DNA of 64,000 bases, from NCBI RefSeq assembly GCF_001435445.1, contig NZ_AZDH01000017.1:325713-389712 (forward strand), in the 5' to 3' direction. The first letter of the stretch is position 1. The number at the start of each line of letters is the position of its first letter. The translations under genes and the position numbers were made by a program. Source of the stretch: Companilactobacillus kimchii DSM 13961 = JCM 10707 (GTDB lineage: Bacteria > Bacillota > Bacilli > Lactobacillales > Lactobacillaceae). Positions 36,136 to 44,966 of the stretch are shown one piece after another. Below the pieces are notes generated by a model, which worked only from the letters and a program-made list of their open reading frames with translations, searched no databases and had not been told where the DNA came from.

Positions 36136-37166
36136 CAACCTATCCTCCACGTTGTTATTTTTAGATTTGAATCCAATTTTTCCACGTCTAAATCACTAAA
36201 TTGCATGGAGGGTATTTTTTTATCCCATATAGCTGGTAATCCACGACCAAAGATCTTATTAGCCAAATAAACTACAACTTTATCCACCAGACCTTGCTCT
36301 ACAAAATCAGCCTGAAGATGACTTCCACCTTCAATCAATACTGACTCCAAACCTTTCTTAGCAAACAGTTTGATAACTTTCTGTGGATTCCATTCACCAA
36401 CAAACACTTGCACGTTCTTAGGCAGTTTGTGCTGATTTTTAGTTGCACTGAAAAACCAAATTGGTTCCTGAGATTTAAATAGCCGACTATTTAAATCAAC
36501 TATATTGACATCTCGTACCATCACCGCCCGAATCGGAGGAAACATTAAGTTTTGACTGCGAACGGTTAGTCTTGGATTGTCAATTTTTAATGTATTTTCA
36601 CCAATTAAAATCACTTGATTCTGGCTACGTAATTGTTGAGAGTCTTCATATGCCTTTTGATTAGAAATCAAAGATCTAACTTTTTTATCTTGATTAATTT
36701 TTCCATCCAAGGTCATCGCATACTTTACTGTAATCAGTGGTCGCTTATTTTTGTAAAAAAAATTGTAAGCAGTATTCAAATTTGTCGAAGCTTCAAGATT
36801 TTCAACTATGACACCATGGTCCCGCAAGTATTTGATTCCTCTTCCACTAACAATCGGATTAGGATCAACTTGACCAACCACCACTTTTTTAATTCCCACC
36901 TCCACAATTTTTTGAACGCAAGGTGGCGTCTTGCCAAAATGTGAACATGGCTCCAAAGTAACGTATAATGTCGCTCCTCTAGCCTTAGTTATATCGCTCA
37001 AATTTTTTAAAGCATTAACTTCAGCGTGAGCCTCACCAAAAGTCTCATGATGGCTTTGACTCAATACTTGGTTATTCTTGACCAAGACAGCACCAACTTG
37101 TGGATTTGTCCACGTGTTTTGTCCCTTTCTAGCTTCTAAAAAAGCCAATTTCATAAAATCTTTCAA
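36135..37166 (-). CDS. ribD: Bifunctional diaminohydroxyphosphoribosylaminopyrimidine deaminase / uracil reductase
   Basis: 343-aa RibD: deaminase domain (1-145) with zinc motif HAEVNAL and PCSHFGKTPPC, then RibG-type reductase domain (145-343) with VKYAMTLDGKI and LIEGGSHLQADF. First gene behind the FMN riboswitch/terminator. ATG 37166 or 37154 are possible starts; neither changes the domains. Confidence 0.95.
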   Translation of the reverse strand: MKDFMKLAFLEARKGQNTWTNPQVGAVLVKNNQVLSQSHHETFGEAHAEVNALKNLSDITKARGATLYVTLEPCSHFGKTPPCVQKIVEVGIKKVVVGQVDPNPIVSGRGIKYLRDHGVIVENLEASTNLNTAYNFFYKNKRPLITVKYAMTLDGKINQDKKVRSLISNQKAYEDSQQLRSQNQVILIGENTLKIDNPRLTVRSQNLMFPPIRAVMVRDVNIVDLNSRLFKSQEPIWFFSATKNQHKLPKNVQVFVGEWNPQKVIKLFAKKGLESVLIEGGSHLQADFVEQGLVDKVVVYLANKIFGRGLPAIWDKKIPSMQFSDLDVEKLDSNLKITTWRIG

Positions 37167-37181
37167 TTCTTATTCACCCCA

Positions 37182-37215
37182 CAAAAAAAGCCCCGCAATT
37201 ATGTTTGCGAGGCTT
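37182..37215 (-). terminator. Riboswitch-controlled terminator upstream of ribD
   Basis: AGCCTCGCA / TGCGGGGCT hairpin followed by seven T residues on the minus strand, between the RFN element and ribD. The layout fits FMN-dependent transcription attenuation. Confidence 0.9.
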
Positions 37216-37288
37216 TCAAGATAAGCTAAATAAGACCTCATACGAGAGCAGTCCAAAAAAGACTTATCAATAGCATGAAATATTATTT

Positions 37289-37413
37289 TCTTCTACCATC
37301 CTGACTTTACAGTCGGTTCTAGACTTTCACTAGATCCACCGCTTACGCGGGTCACGGACTTCAATTCCTAAGAATTGTTACCGTCGGTCGGGAATTACAC
37401 CCTGCCCCGAAGA
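37289..37413 (-). ncRNA. FMN riboswitch (RFN element)
   Basis: Read on the minus strand, the conserved blocks occur in order: CTTCGGGGCAGGGTGTAATT, CCCGACCGACGGT, AGTCCGTGACCCGCGTAAGC, GGTGGATCTAGTGAAA, ACCGACTGTAAAGTC and AGGATGGTAGAAGA. This is the canonical FMN aptamer with its P1 stem CTTC / GAAG. It precedes an intrinsic terminator and ribD, so FMN binding should switch off riboflavin synthesis. Confidence 0.96.
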
Positions 37414-37520
37414 AATCTATTCAGTTTTCAAAAATGATAATACTATAAAAAAATTATTTTGACAAATATAGTTTTATTATATTTTATTTAATAAATTAAA
37501 AATAAGATTACTGAGATTAA

Positions 37521-38267
37521 TCAAATCGAACCGTTTTCTATCCTGTTCGGATTACCAATGCGGGAAATGAAATCACTAAATAAGGCCAATTCTTGTGAAT
37601 CATGACGCCACAAATTTTCCGGATGCCACTGGACTGCCTGAATACTAGCATCATCATTTTCAATAGCTTCAATTACCCCATCAGAAGCTGTCGCCACAAC
37701 CTTTAAAAAATCAGGTACTTCTTTAATAGCTTGATGATGTCGAGAATTAACAAAGACATTATCACCAATAGTTTTATACAGTTTAGAGTTATAGTCTACT
37801 CTTACAAAATGAGTGGGTTGATCTCCCGGAGCTTGTTGCTTATGTTTAATCAGTTTACCTGAGTACTGAGTTCCCAAATCTTGATAAATCGTTCCACCTA
37901 ATGCTACATCGATCATTTGTGCACCACGGCAGATTCCAAAAATGGGGATTTTTTTAGCGACAGCAGTCCTAATCATCGCAATTTCGAAACGATCACGATT
38001 CCGATTAGTCACGCCTAACTTAGGAATAGGTTCTTCTCCCATGAAACTGGGGTCAATATCTGGTCCACCGGAAAAAATAATTCCATCCATTCTCTCAATT
38101 AATTGGTTTACTTTATCAACTGGTAGAATCGGTAATCCCACAGGAATACCACCTGCCATTAACACCCCATCAACAATTGGTCGTGGTATGAAATCCATCA
38201 ATTTTTGGTTTATTACGTCAGTCGCCCCTAAATAAACATCTGCAGTAATACCAATTAATTTACCCAT
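37521..38267 (-). CDS. Class I glutamine amidotransferase-like gamma-Glu-GABA hydrolase family protein
   Basis: 248-aa PuuD/peptidase C26-type protein. The nucleophile Cys is in IFGICRGAQMIDVALGG, the catalytic His and Glu in VQWHPENLW, and a FSGGPDIDPS oxyanion region lies near residue 65. PuuD cleaves gamma-glutamyl-GABA in putrescine breakdown, but no other puu genes are here, so the substrate is uncertain. A TTGACA lies upstream at 38330-38335 (minus). Monocistronic; GGGGG ribosome binding site. The 273-bp gap to dhaM shows no gene. Confidence 0.85.
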   Translation of the reverse strand: MGKLIGITADVYLGATDVINQKLMDFIPRPIVDGVLMAGGIPVGLPILPVDKVNQLIERMDGIIFSGGPDIDPSFMGEEPIPKLGVTNRNRDRFEIAMIRTAVAKKIPIFGICRGAQMIDVALGGTIYQDLGTQYSGKLIKHKQQAPGDQPTHFVRVDYNSKLYKTIGDNVFVNSRHHQAIKEVPDFLKVVATASDGVIEAIENDDASIQAVQWHPENLWRHDSQELALFSDFISRIGNPNRIENGSI

Positions 38268-38540
38268 AGAGTTGAACCCCCTTTTTATAATTTTAATTGT
38301 AAGATTAGCACTCTAAATTAATCTGTCAAATATTTTATTAATAATATTAAATAAATACTAATAAAAGTCTAATAATCTCATCTATTATTTAGTATAATAA
38401 AGCTGATTCATACAATCAATATTAAAGACTCTCTAATCTTATAGACATTTTGGACAGAATTACTACTATTTTCTAATGAAAATCGATAAAAAAATAAAAA
38501 TCCAACAATTTAAAATTAAATTATCAGACTTTTATCGAAT

Positions 38541-38909
38541 TTATTTTATTTTTAATGGTTCCAAATTAGTCTCAATTGTAGCTAATGGTGATTCAACTTC
38601 AGCTAAGGTGGCAGCTGTATAGGCGCCTTCTACCAAGGCAACATCATACTTATGAATCTTTTTATCAGTCATTTCCATCAACATTTCAAGATTCATCTTT
38701 GAACTTCCTAAATCATAAAATGCCAAAATTTCATCACCAGTATTATCATCAACTGCTTTTTGAATTTTTTCTAAAGATGAACCTATCTCATTATCATCAG
38801 TTCCCCCGGCTGTAGTAATTGATAAATCTGGTGCGGCCTGAGAAATTAATTTTTTTACACCCTCAGCAATTTCAAATGAATGCGATACAATCACTATTCC
38901 GTATTTCAT
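38541..38909 (-). CDS. dhaM: DhaM, PTS-type phosphodonor of dihydroxyacetone kinase
   Basis: 122-aa EIIA-mannose-like protein with phospho-His10 in IVIVSHSFEIAEG. Single-domain form as in Gram-positives (E. coli has HPr and EI fused on). Relays phosphate from HPr to DhaL-ADP. Third gene of dhaK-dhaL-dhaM; 2 bp after the dhaL stop. Confidence 0.93.
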   Translation of the reverse strand: MKYGIVIVSHSFEIAEGVKKLISQAAPDLSITTAGGTDDNEIGSSLEKIQKAVDDNTGDEILAFYDLGSSKMNLEMLMEMTDKKIHKYDVALVEGAYTAATLAEVESPLATIETNLEPLKIK

Positions 38910-38911
38910 TT

Positions 38912-39496
38912 TTATTCTCCTAACACTTCGAGTAAGGCTTCAAATAGATAGGCACTTGATTGTGAACCAGGATCCAAATGGCCTTTAGATTTTTCTTCCA
39001 AGTAACTAGCACGACCTTTAGTTGCAACCATATCCTTTGTAGCATTTAAGGCATTCTCTACTATGCTCTTAGAAAAATTGTCAGATTTCAATGACTCTGC
39101 AACCGGTTGCCAAACATCAATCATAGTTTTCATACCAACGTCAGATTGCCCACGACGTTTCAGACCATCACAACCTACCTGAACCAATTCAGCTAAATCA
39201 GTCGTTTCCTTAACCTTCTTCGACATATCCAAGAAAGCTGTTCCATACAAGGGACCAGAAGCTCCACCAACTTTTTGAATCATTGCAAATGCAACGGTTT
39301 TATATAGCTCAGCTAAATCAGACGGTTCTTTCTTAGCAAGTGCATCAGTAACTGCTGCCATCCCTCGAGCCATATTGCTACCATGATCACCATCACCAAT
39401 AGCTGTATCGAGTTCATTTAGCTCAGATGTATTATCCTCAACTTTTTCAACAAATAATTCGATCCATTTTTTTGTATCTGCTAAATTTAATTCCAT
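38912..39496 (-). CDS. dhaL: Dihydroxyacetone kinase subunit L
   Basis: 194-aa ADP-binding helical barrel. Metal/nucleotide motif DTAIGDGDHGSNMARG (about residues 26-41) with the three conserved Asp, and GGASGPLYGT for the phosphate cap; C-terminal HLDPGSQSSAYL. Transfers phosphate from phospho-DhaM to dihydroxyacetone on DhaK. 15 bp after dhaK. Confidence 0.95.
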   Translation of the reverse strand: MELNLADTKKWIELFVEKVEDNTSELNELDTAIGDGDHGSNMARGMAAVTDALAKKEPSDLAELYKTVAFAMIQKVGGASGPLYGTAFLDMSKKVKETTDLAELVQVGCDGLKRRGQSDVGMKTMIDVWQPVAESLKSDNFSKSIVENALNATKDMVATKGRASYLEEKSKGHLDPGSQSSAYLFEALLEVLGE

Positions 39497-39511
39497 TAGT
39501 TTGCTTCCTTT

Positions 39512-40504
39512 CTACCAACCAATTGTTGTTACAGGCTCTTTTAACATTTTGATCCAATCATCGTCAGCCCTCATTATTGTCAAGGAAATACCTTGCATAT
39601 CTAAAGATGTCACTTGATTGCCAACTTTACTGAAATCAACAGAAATATTATCAGCTGCTAATTCATTTAAAACATCATTAGCAAAAATATATTGTTCCAT
39701 CAATGGTGTAGCACCCATACCATTAATTAACACGGCATAGTGACCTGTTTGTTCAGAAAATTCACTCATAATTTTTTTAATTAATTCATGAGCCAACTCC
39801 TTTGACGGTTGAATCTTCTCAACTGAATAACCACGTTCATTATGAATACCAATACCATATTCAATTTCATCATCACCCAATTCAAAACCAGGATGACCGA
39901 CAGCTGGTACTGTAGCAGCATGTAAGGCAATTCCAACTGTTTTAGTACTGTCGATCACCTTTTGTCCCAAGGCAGCCAAATCATCTAAATTCATGCCTGA
40001 ACGGGCAGCGGCACCGACAATCTTTTCAACTAAAACTGTTCCTGCTACTCCACGTTTTCCTTGAGTGAATTCACTATTTTCTACTGAAATATCATCATCC
40101 ACAACGATTGACTTAATCTTGATATCATCGGCTTCAGCCATTTCTTTAGCCATATCAAAATTCATGACATCACCGGAATAATTCTTCACAATCAACAAAA
40201 CACCTAAACCCTGATCAACAGCCTTAATAGCCTCATAAATTTGATCAGGAGTTGGTGAAGTAAAGACCTCACCAGCAACGGCGGCACTCAACATCCCATC
40301 ACCGACGTATCCAGCATGTAAAGGTTCGTGACCACTACCACCGCCAGATACAACACCGACTTGTTTTTCTTCAGCAAATTTGGAATCATTTCTCACAACC
40401 GCAGTTGTACCTTCAATCTGTTTCACTAAATCACTATTAGCTTTTACAAGTCCTGAGATCATTTCAGGTACAATGTCCTCAGTTTTATTAATGATTTTTT
40501 TCAT
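39512..40504 (-). CDS. dhaK: Dihydroxyacetone kinase subunit K
   Basis: 330-aa substrate-binding subunit, holding dihydroxyacetone as a hemiaminal on a His. Motifs: VSGGGSGHEPLHAGYVG (about 50-66), LIVKNYSGDVMNFDMA, GIALHAATVPAVG and GIGIHNERGY. First gene of the operon, GGGAGG ribosome binding site, with a cre-like site directly upstream. Dihydroxyacetone phosphate enters glycolysis; no glycerol dehydrogenase is in the window. Confidence 0.95.
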   Translation of the reverse strand: MKKIINKTEDIVPEMISGLVKANSDLVKQIEGTTAVVRNDSKFAEEKQVGVVSGGGSGHEPLHAGYVGDGMLSAAVAGEVFTSPTPDQIYEAIKAVDQGLGVLLIVKNYSGDVMNFDMAKEMAEADDIKIKSIVVDDDISVENSEFTQGKRGVAGTVLVEKIVGAAARSGMNLDDLAALGQKVIDSTKTVGIALHAATVPAVGHPGFELGDDEIEYGIGIHNERGYSVEKIQPSKELAHELIKKIMSEFSEQTGHYAVLINGMGATPLMEQYIFANDVLNELAADNISVDFSKVGNQVTSLDMQGISLTIMRADDDWIKMLKEPVTTIGW

Positions 40505-40514
40505 AATTGCCTCC

Positions 40515-40528
40515 CGTTAGCGTTTTCA
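40515..40528 (-). promoter_or_regulatory. cre site upstream of dhaK
   Basis: TGAAAACGCTAACG on the minus strand matches the TGWAANCGNTNWCA catabolite responsive element except the last base. It directly abuts the dhaK ribosome binding site, so CcpA would act downstream of the promoter. Confidence 0.65.
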
Positions 40529-40565
40529 ATACTTCTTCATTATATTACTTTTCCGTAAATCCTGG

Positions 40566-40604
40566 CAAAAACAAAGGAGCCTAGAAATTAATTCCAGACT
40601 CCTC
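40566..40604 (-). terminator. Terminator of the 40.6-42.2 kb phosphatase pair
   Basis: GGAGTCTGGAATT / AATTTCTAGGCTCC imperfect stem followed by TTTGTTTTTG on the minus strand. Confidence 0.7.
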
Positions 40605-41416
40605 TACAAAGCAAATTTTTCAATGGCTAATCCAACACCATCATGATTATTATCAGCAGTCACATAATCACTAACGGCCTTGGCACCACTAGTAGCGTTT
40701 TCCATAGCAACTCCCTTGCCAGCCACTTTTAACATAGAGATATCATTATCACGATCTCCCATAGCCATGACCTGACTTAAATCAATTTTCAACTGAGCAG
40801 CTAACTGTTTAACAGCTTCACCTTTATTGACGTCCTGAGGAAAAATCTCTAAGAAACCAACACCCGTCCGTACAACAAAATAGTCTTGATCAAAATGTTG
40901 ATGAACCATTTCTGAAATTTCATCCAATTGTTGCTCAGGTCCATTGATAATTGCTTTAACAATTTCGAAATCATCTGGTAATTCTTCTGGTTCACGAATA
41001 TAGAGACCATTATCATTTTCGAAAGCTTGTGTAATAGTATATTTATCAAGTTTCTCGACATGACTAGTATAAGTATTTCCCTTATCGTCAACTACGTTGT
41101 AATGTAATTGATTTCTCTTAATGAAATCGACAAACTCACGATAGAATTGGTTACTCATCGTTCTTGAAAAAATAACTTTCCCAGCCATATTCTCAATCAT
41201 TCCACCACCATTAGTGATCATATACTGATTCTCACCACTAATACCTAATGTTTTAGCGTATCCTGTAATCGCGTTATGTGTTCTGCCGGAACATAAGACA
41301 ACCTTGATACCTTGCTCTAGAGCTTGTTTAATTGTTTCTTGATTCTTGGCAGATATCGTTTTTTCAGTGGTTAATAGTGTATCATCCATATCCAAAGCAA
41401 TCAGTTTGTAATTCAT
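40604..41416 (-). CDS. Cof-type HAD-IIB sugar phosphatase
   Basis: 270-aa haloacid dehalogenase phosphatase of the Cof/YidA group. Motif I is LDMDDTLLTTEKTIS, motif II LCSGR, and motifs III/IV are Lys...MAMGDRDNDISML. The C2 cap domain lies between. These enzymes dephosphorylate sugar phosphates with broad range. Start is ATG 41416 with AAGGAGG. Paralogue of the gene immediately upstream (41428-42189), 11 bp apart: a tandem duplication. Confidence 0.9.
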   Translation of the reverse strand: MNYKLIALDMDDTLLTTEKTISAKNQETIKQALEQGIKVVLCSGRTHNAITGYAKTLGISGENQYMITNGGGMIENMAGKVIFSRTMSNQFYREFVDFIKRNQLHYNVVDDKGNTYTSHVEKLDKYTITQAFENDNGLYIREPEELPDDFEIVKAIINGPEQQLDEISEMVHQHFDQDYFVVRTGVGFLEIFPQDVNKGEAVKQLAAQLKIDLSQVMAMGDRDNDISMLKVAGKGVAMENATSGAKAVSDYVTADNNHDGVGLAIEKFAL

Positions 41417-41427
41417 CAAAAGCCTCC

Positions 41428-42189
41428 TTATTTTAAAACATATTTCTCAATCGCTTGACCAACACCGCTATGATTATCATCAGCTGTAATCTCATTACTA
41501 ATGGCCTTTACATTTTCTGGCGAATTATCCATAGCAATTCCTAATCCAGCAAATTTGATCATTGGAATATCATTGTCTAAATCTCCAATAGCCATAACTT
41601 GCTCAGGTTTTATTTTTAAACGCTTAGCGAGTTTTTCCAGAGCCTTACCCTTATTAACTTCTTTAGGAAAAATCTCAATATCACGTTTACTTGTGATGAC
41701 GACAAAAAATTTGGCATCATACTCTTGATGAAGCTTTTCTGCTGTCTCTTCTAAATTACGTTTATGAGTGTGAACCATGAACTTGGTGATTGCCAAATCC
41801 GTATTCAGCATACGTTTCTCCATCCATTCTTGATAGGAGTCATAACTATTGCCTTCAGTATCAATCAATACATAATTAATCTTTTCGAACTTCAAATTAC
41901 GAGCAATGGCCTCACAAGCATTATTCTCCATTACTTTTTTATAAATAACCTTTTTATCCAAACTCTCGATAATATTCCCGCCAGAATTAATCATATATTG
42001 GTCAGCTCCAGAAATACCCAGTTCTTTATAGGCATACGCAATGCCATCATAAGCTCTTCCAGAATTGAGAACTATTTTAACTCCTTGAGCCATGGCCTTT
42101 GAAATGGCTACTTTATTTTGTTCCGTAATTTCCTTTTTACTATTTAATAATGTACCATCCATATCAAGTGCAATTAATTTATAGTCCAT
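41428..42189 (-). CDS. Cof-type HAD-IIB sugar phosphatase
   Basis: 253-aa paralogue of the downstream gene, with DMDGTLLNSKKEIT, LNSGR and AIGDLDNDIPMIKFAG. Start is ATG 42189 (MDYKLIALDMDG): AAGGAG lies six bases upstream, while the longer reading from 42222 has none. First gene of the pair. Confidence 0.9.
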   Translation of the reverse strand: MDYKLIALDMDGTLLNSKKEITEQNKVAISKAMAQGVKIVLNSGRAYDGIAYAYKELGISGADQYMINSGGNIIESLDKKVIYKKVMENNACEAIARNLKFEKINYVLIDTEGNSYDSYQEWMEKRMLNTDLAITKFMVHTHKRNLEETAEKLHQEYDAKFFVVITSKRDIEIFPKEVNKGKALEKLAKRLKIKPEQVMAIGDLDNDIPMIKFAGLGIAMDNSPENVKAISNEITADDNHSGVGQAIEKYVLK

Positions 42190-42251
42190 GATGTTCTCCT
42201 TGCAATAATATCTATCTATCATTGTAACCCTTTACACGAATAAAATGATTT

Positions 42252-42308
42252 AAAAAAGCAGATACTTATTTAAAGAAAAATTACTATCTCTAATAAATAT
42301 CTGCTTTT
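42252..42308 (-). terminator. Terminator of the glycosylasparagine-type operon
   Basis: AAAAGCAGATATTTATT / AATAAGTATCTGCTTTTTT stem with T-run on the minus strand, just past the M20 peptidase stop. Confidence 0.85.
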
Positions 42309-42312
42309 ATCT

Positions 42313-43623
42313 TTATTCATCAACCAATTCATTAATAAAGCAATCATAATAAATTTGCATCATCATTAACCAATCACTATATTTCAACCATTCGTCACCC
42401 TTATGCGCAATTCCTTTTTGACCAGGAAAGGAAGGCCCAAAAGCAATAATATTAGGCATCTCTCGTGCATAAGTTGCACCAGTAGTTGTCACTGGTTCAC
42501 CATTTAAACCAGTATCTTTCTCATAAATTCTTGAAAACTCTTGCATATAGGATAAATTCTTATCCTTTACGGTAGATGGAAAACTTCGATTAATTTTCAA
42601 CTCCATCCCCTTTAAAAATTGACTCTTAAGTTGACTCAAAATCTTTTCTTCGGCAATAGTAACGGGATAACGCATTGAAATACTAAAATTCAATTCATCA
42701 GTACCCTTTTCTAAATCATAAAATGATAATTGAAGCTCTCCCGAATCTTCATCCCGGTAATTTAAGCCTAGACTCTCACCATTATACTGGTTACCTATTT
42801 TCTCATTAAGCCATTGAAATAAATCGCCGGTCTGTCCAACCAAATCCTGATTGCTCTCAATCAATTCTGGTAAAACATTTTTAGCCATATCTGGGGCATT
42901 ACTAGGTGCTTTTTCGCCATGATATTCACTCTTTTTACCATTAACAGTAATGGCCGCATAATCAGGTAAAAAACTATGATCAAACACACCTTCAAGTGAA
43001 TCAATTTGTTCCAACGATCCATCCGTAATTGGCAAAGTAATGGTTAAATCAACGATACCTCTTTCTCCATAAACAATTGGGAATTTGCAATCAGGCGTAA
43101 AACCGGCATATGGTGGCTTCTGTTCCTTTAAAAAGTAAGGGATATCACGACTTCCCATCTCTTCATCAGTTCCAAACATAACCCGAATCCTTTTATTTAG
43201 AGGCATTTGTTGCTTTTTAATTAAATATAATGCAAATAAAGTTGATAACAATGGTCCTTTATTATCTAACACCCCACGACCATAGAAGTATCCATCTTTC
43301 AAGGTAAGGTCAAAGGGAAGGTAATTCCAATCATCTACAACGTCAACCACATCAAGATGACCCAGAACTCCGAAATAATCTTCAGTTTCTGGTCCATACT
43401 CAGCCCAGCCTACACAATCACCGACTTGACCAGTTCTAAAGCCTAATTCTTGGGATAAACTCAACATATATTCCAAAGCACGTTTGGGTCCTATTCCAAA
43501 TGGGGCTTGATAAGTTCTATGACCATTCACACTAGGAATTCTAATCAGGTCCTTGAAATAAGTTAGAAATTCATCTTTGGATTCTTCAAATAATTTTTGA
43601 AAATCTGTTCTAATCTCTTTCAA
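42313..43623 (-). CDS. M20-family dipeptidase (PepV/Sapep-like)
   Basis: 436-aa zinc peptidase of the M20 PepV/Sapep type. Metal ligands: His in LGHLDVVDV, bridging Asp in GRGVLDNKGP, Glu pair in FGTDEEMGSRD, Asp in TPDCKFP and His near the C-terminus in AHKGDEW. A lid/dimerisation insertion lies in the middle. It trims dipeptides with an unblocked N-terminus, including carnosine-like and beta-Ala/Asp peptides. Last gene of the operon; in this context it probably splits small peptides that carry the glycosylated asparagine. 11 bp after the EIIC. Confidence 0.92.
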   Translation of the reverse strand: MKEIRTDFQKLFEESKDEFLTYFKDLIRIPSVNGHRTYQAPFGIGPKRALEYMLSLSQELGFRTGQVGDCVGWAEYGPETEDYFGVLGHLDVVDVVDDWNYLPFDLTLKDGYFYGRGVLDNKGPLLSTLFALYLIKKQQMPLNKRIRVMFGTDEEMGSRDIPYFLKEQKPPYAGFTPDCKFPIVYGERGIVDLTITLPITDGSLEQIDSLEGVFDHSFLPDYAAITVNGKKSEYHGEKAPSNAPDMAKNVLPELIESNQDLVGQTGDLFQWLNEKIGNQYNGESLGLNYRDEDSGELQLSFYDLEKGTDELNFSISMRYPVTIAEEKILSQLKSQFLKGMELKINRSFPSTVKDKNLSYMQEFSRIYEKDTGLNGEPVTTTGATYAREMPNIIAFGPSFPGQKGIAHKGDEWLKYSDWLMMMQIYYDCFINELVDE

Positions 43624-43634
43624 TTCTATTCTCC

Positions 43635-44951
43635 TTAAATATTACTAAAATCAATATCCACATCTTCTGCCTCTTCAGCAGCAGCTTCTTCGTTCAAATA
43701 CTGCTTATCCAGCATTTTAACAAATGGATAGTAAATTAGAACCCCAAGTACTAATTCAAATAATTGCAATAAAGAAGCCAGCCAGCTTCCTGTCGAAAGC
43801 CATCCAGAAATCAATGGTGGTGTTGTCCATGGCAACATAACTCCATTAGTATAAGGAATCCAATGTAAACTAAAGACAATCCCGGAAATTAATGTATTAA
43901 CAACAGGCACAATAATAAATGGAATAGCAATAATAGGATTTAAAACAACTGGTAAACCAAAGATCAAAGGTTCATTAATACCAAATATTCCCGGTACAAT
44001 AGCTAACTTACCAAGTTCTTTAATTCGTTTTGACCTGCAAACGAATAACATTACAATCAGAAGTGACAATGTACTACCACCGCCACCGTAAGTTGTGAAA
44101 ATATCAATAAATTGTTGTGTATAGATATGAGGTAAGGCATGCCCACTTTGGAAGGCTTTAAGATTATCTTGAGTCAAAACAAAGAAAATTGGTGACCAAA
44201 CGCTATTTGTAATAGTTGGTCCATTGATACCAAAGCACCAAAGTAATGATGCTAAGAAATTGTAAAGCAGTACTGATGGCAATGAATTACCAACGTTCTT
44301 TAATGGTGCTTGTAACATTGTATAAATAAAGTTATAAGCTGTACCAAAATCAGTCAAGCTAAAAATAATTCTAACTAAAAAGAATGCCAAAATCACAAAG
44401 CCACTTGGTAACAAAGCATCAAAAGATTCGCTTACTGCTGGTGGAACACCATCGGGCATTTTTATAGTCCAATTACGTTTAATAGCAAAACGGAACAATT
44501 CAACACTGACCAAAGCTGTAAATAATCCTAAGAAAATACCATTAGGACCTAAATAAATCGTTTGTACAGCACCAACGGTCTTTTTACCAACTTCAACTGT
44601 GGTTGGAGTCATAATCAAGAATGAAACAATTGCTACAGCACTGGCGTGGACCGCGCGCAAACCACGGTTTTTACCATATGCATAAGAAATACCAAAACAT
44701 GCTAAAAGACCAGTAAAACTGAACACAGAATCAGAAACGGCACTAAACCATTCTGTCCATTGAGGACCAAGAATCCCCGTCCAAAAATCTGCCCAGCCTG
44801 GAATTGGAAAGTTACCAATCAGTAAGAAAATTGAAGTAACAATAATTAAAGGAGTAATAATTAGAAAACCATCACGTAAGGAACGTAGAACTACGTTGTT
44901 GGCTAACTTTGTCGCCACAGGCATTAATATTTGCTCAAATTTCTTTTGCAT
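43635..44951 (-). CDS. PTS EIIC, lactose/cellobiose family
   Basis: 438-aa EIIC permease with about ten spans. FGINEPLIFGLPVVLNPIIAIP (quoted in part) is the family signature; WTTPPLISGWLSTGSW follows. Acidic C-terminus (EEAAAEEAEDVDIDF). Start is ATG 44951 (MQKKFEQ); the upstream ATG 44960 is too close to AAGGG. No EIIA or EIIB is encoded in the operon, so it must borrow them, for example from the sets at 26.0 kb or 60.5-61.2 kb. Substrate unknown; a glycosyl-amino acid is inferred from neighbours. Confidence 0.9.
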   Translation of the reverse strand: MQKKFEQILMPVATKLANNVVLRSLRDGFLIITPLIIVTSIFLLIGNFPIPGWADFWTGILGPQWTEWFSAVSDSVFSFTGLLACFGISYAYGKNRGLRAVHASAVAIVSFLIMTPTTVEVGKKTVGAVQTIYLGPNGIFLGLFTALVSVELFRFAIKRNWTIKMPDGVPPAVSESFDALLPSGFVILAFFLVRIIFSLTDFGTAYNFIYTMLQAPLKNVGNSLPSVLLYNFLASLLWCFGINGPTITNSVWSPIFFVLTQDNLKAFQSGHALPHIYTQQFIDIFTTYGGGGSTLSLLIVMLFVCRSKRIKELGKLAIVPGIFGINEPLIFGLPVVLNPIIAIPFIIVPVVNTLISGIVFSLHWIPYTNGVMLPWTTPPLISGWLSTGSWLASLLQLFELVLGVLIYYPFVKMLDKQYLNEEAAAEEAEDVDIDFSNI

Positions 44952-44966
44952 GAAGATCATTCCCTT

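Noticed and set aside
38304..38312. TTAGCACTC, a perfect half of the CIRCE heat-shock operator, before the amidotransferase-like gene
   Set aside because: The second half GAGTGCTAA is missing after nine bases, and another half site lies inside a coding region near 55195, so chance is likely.
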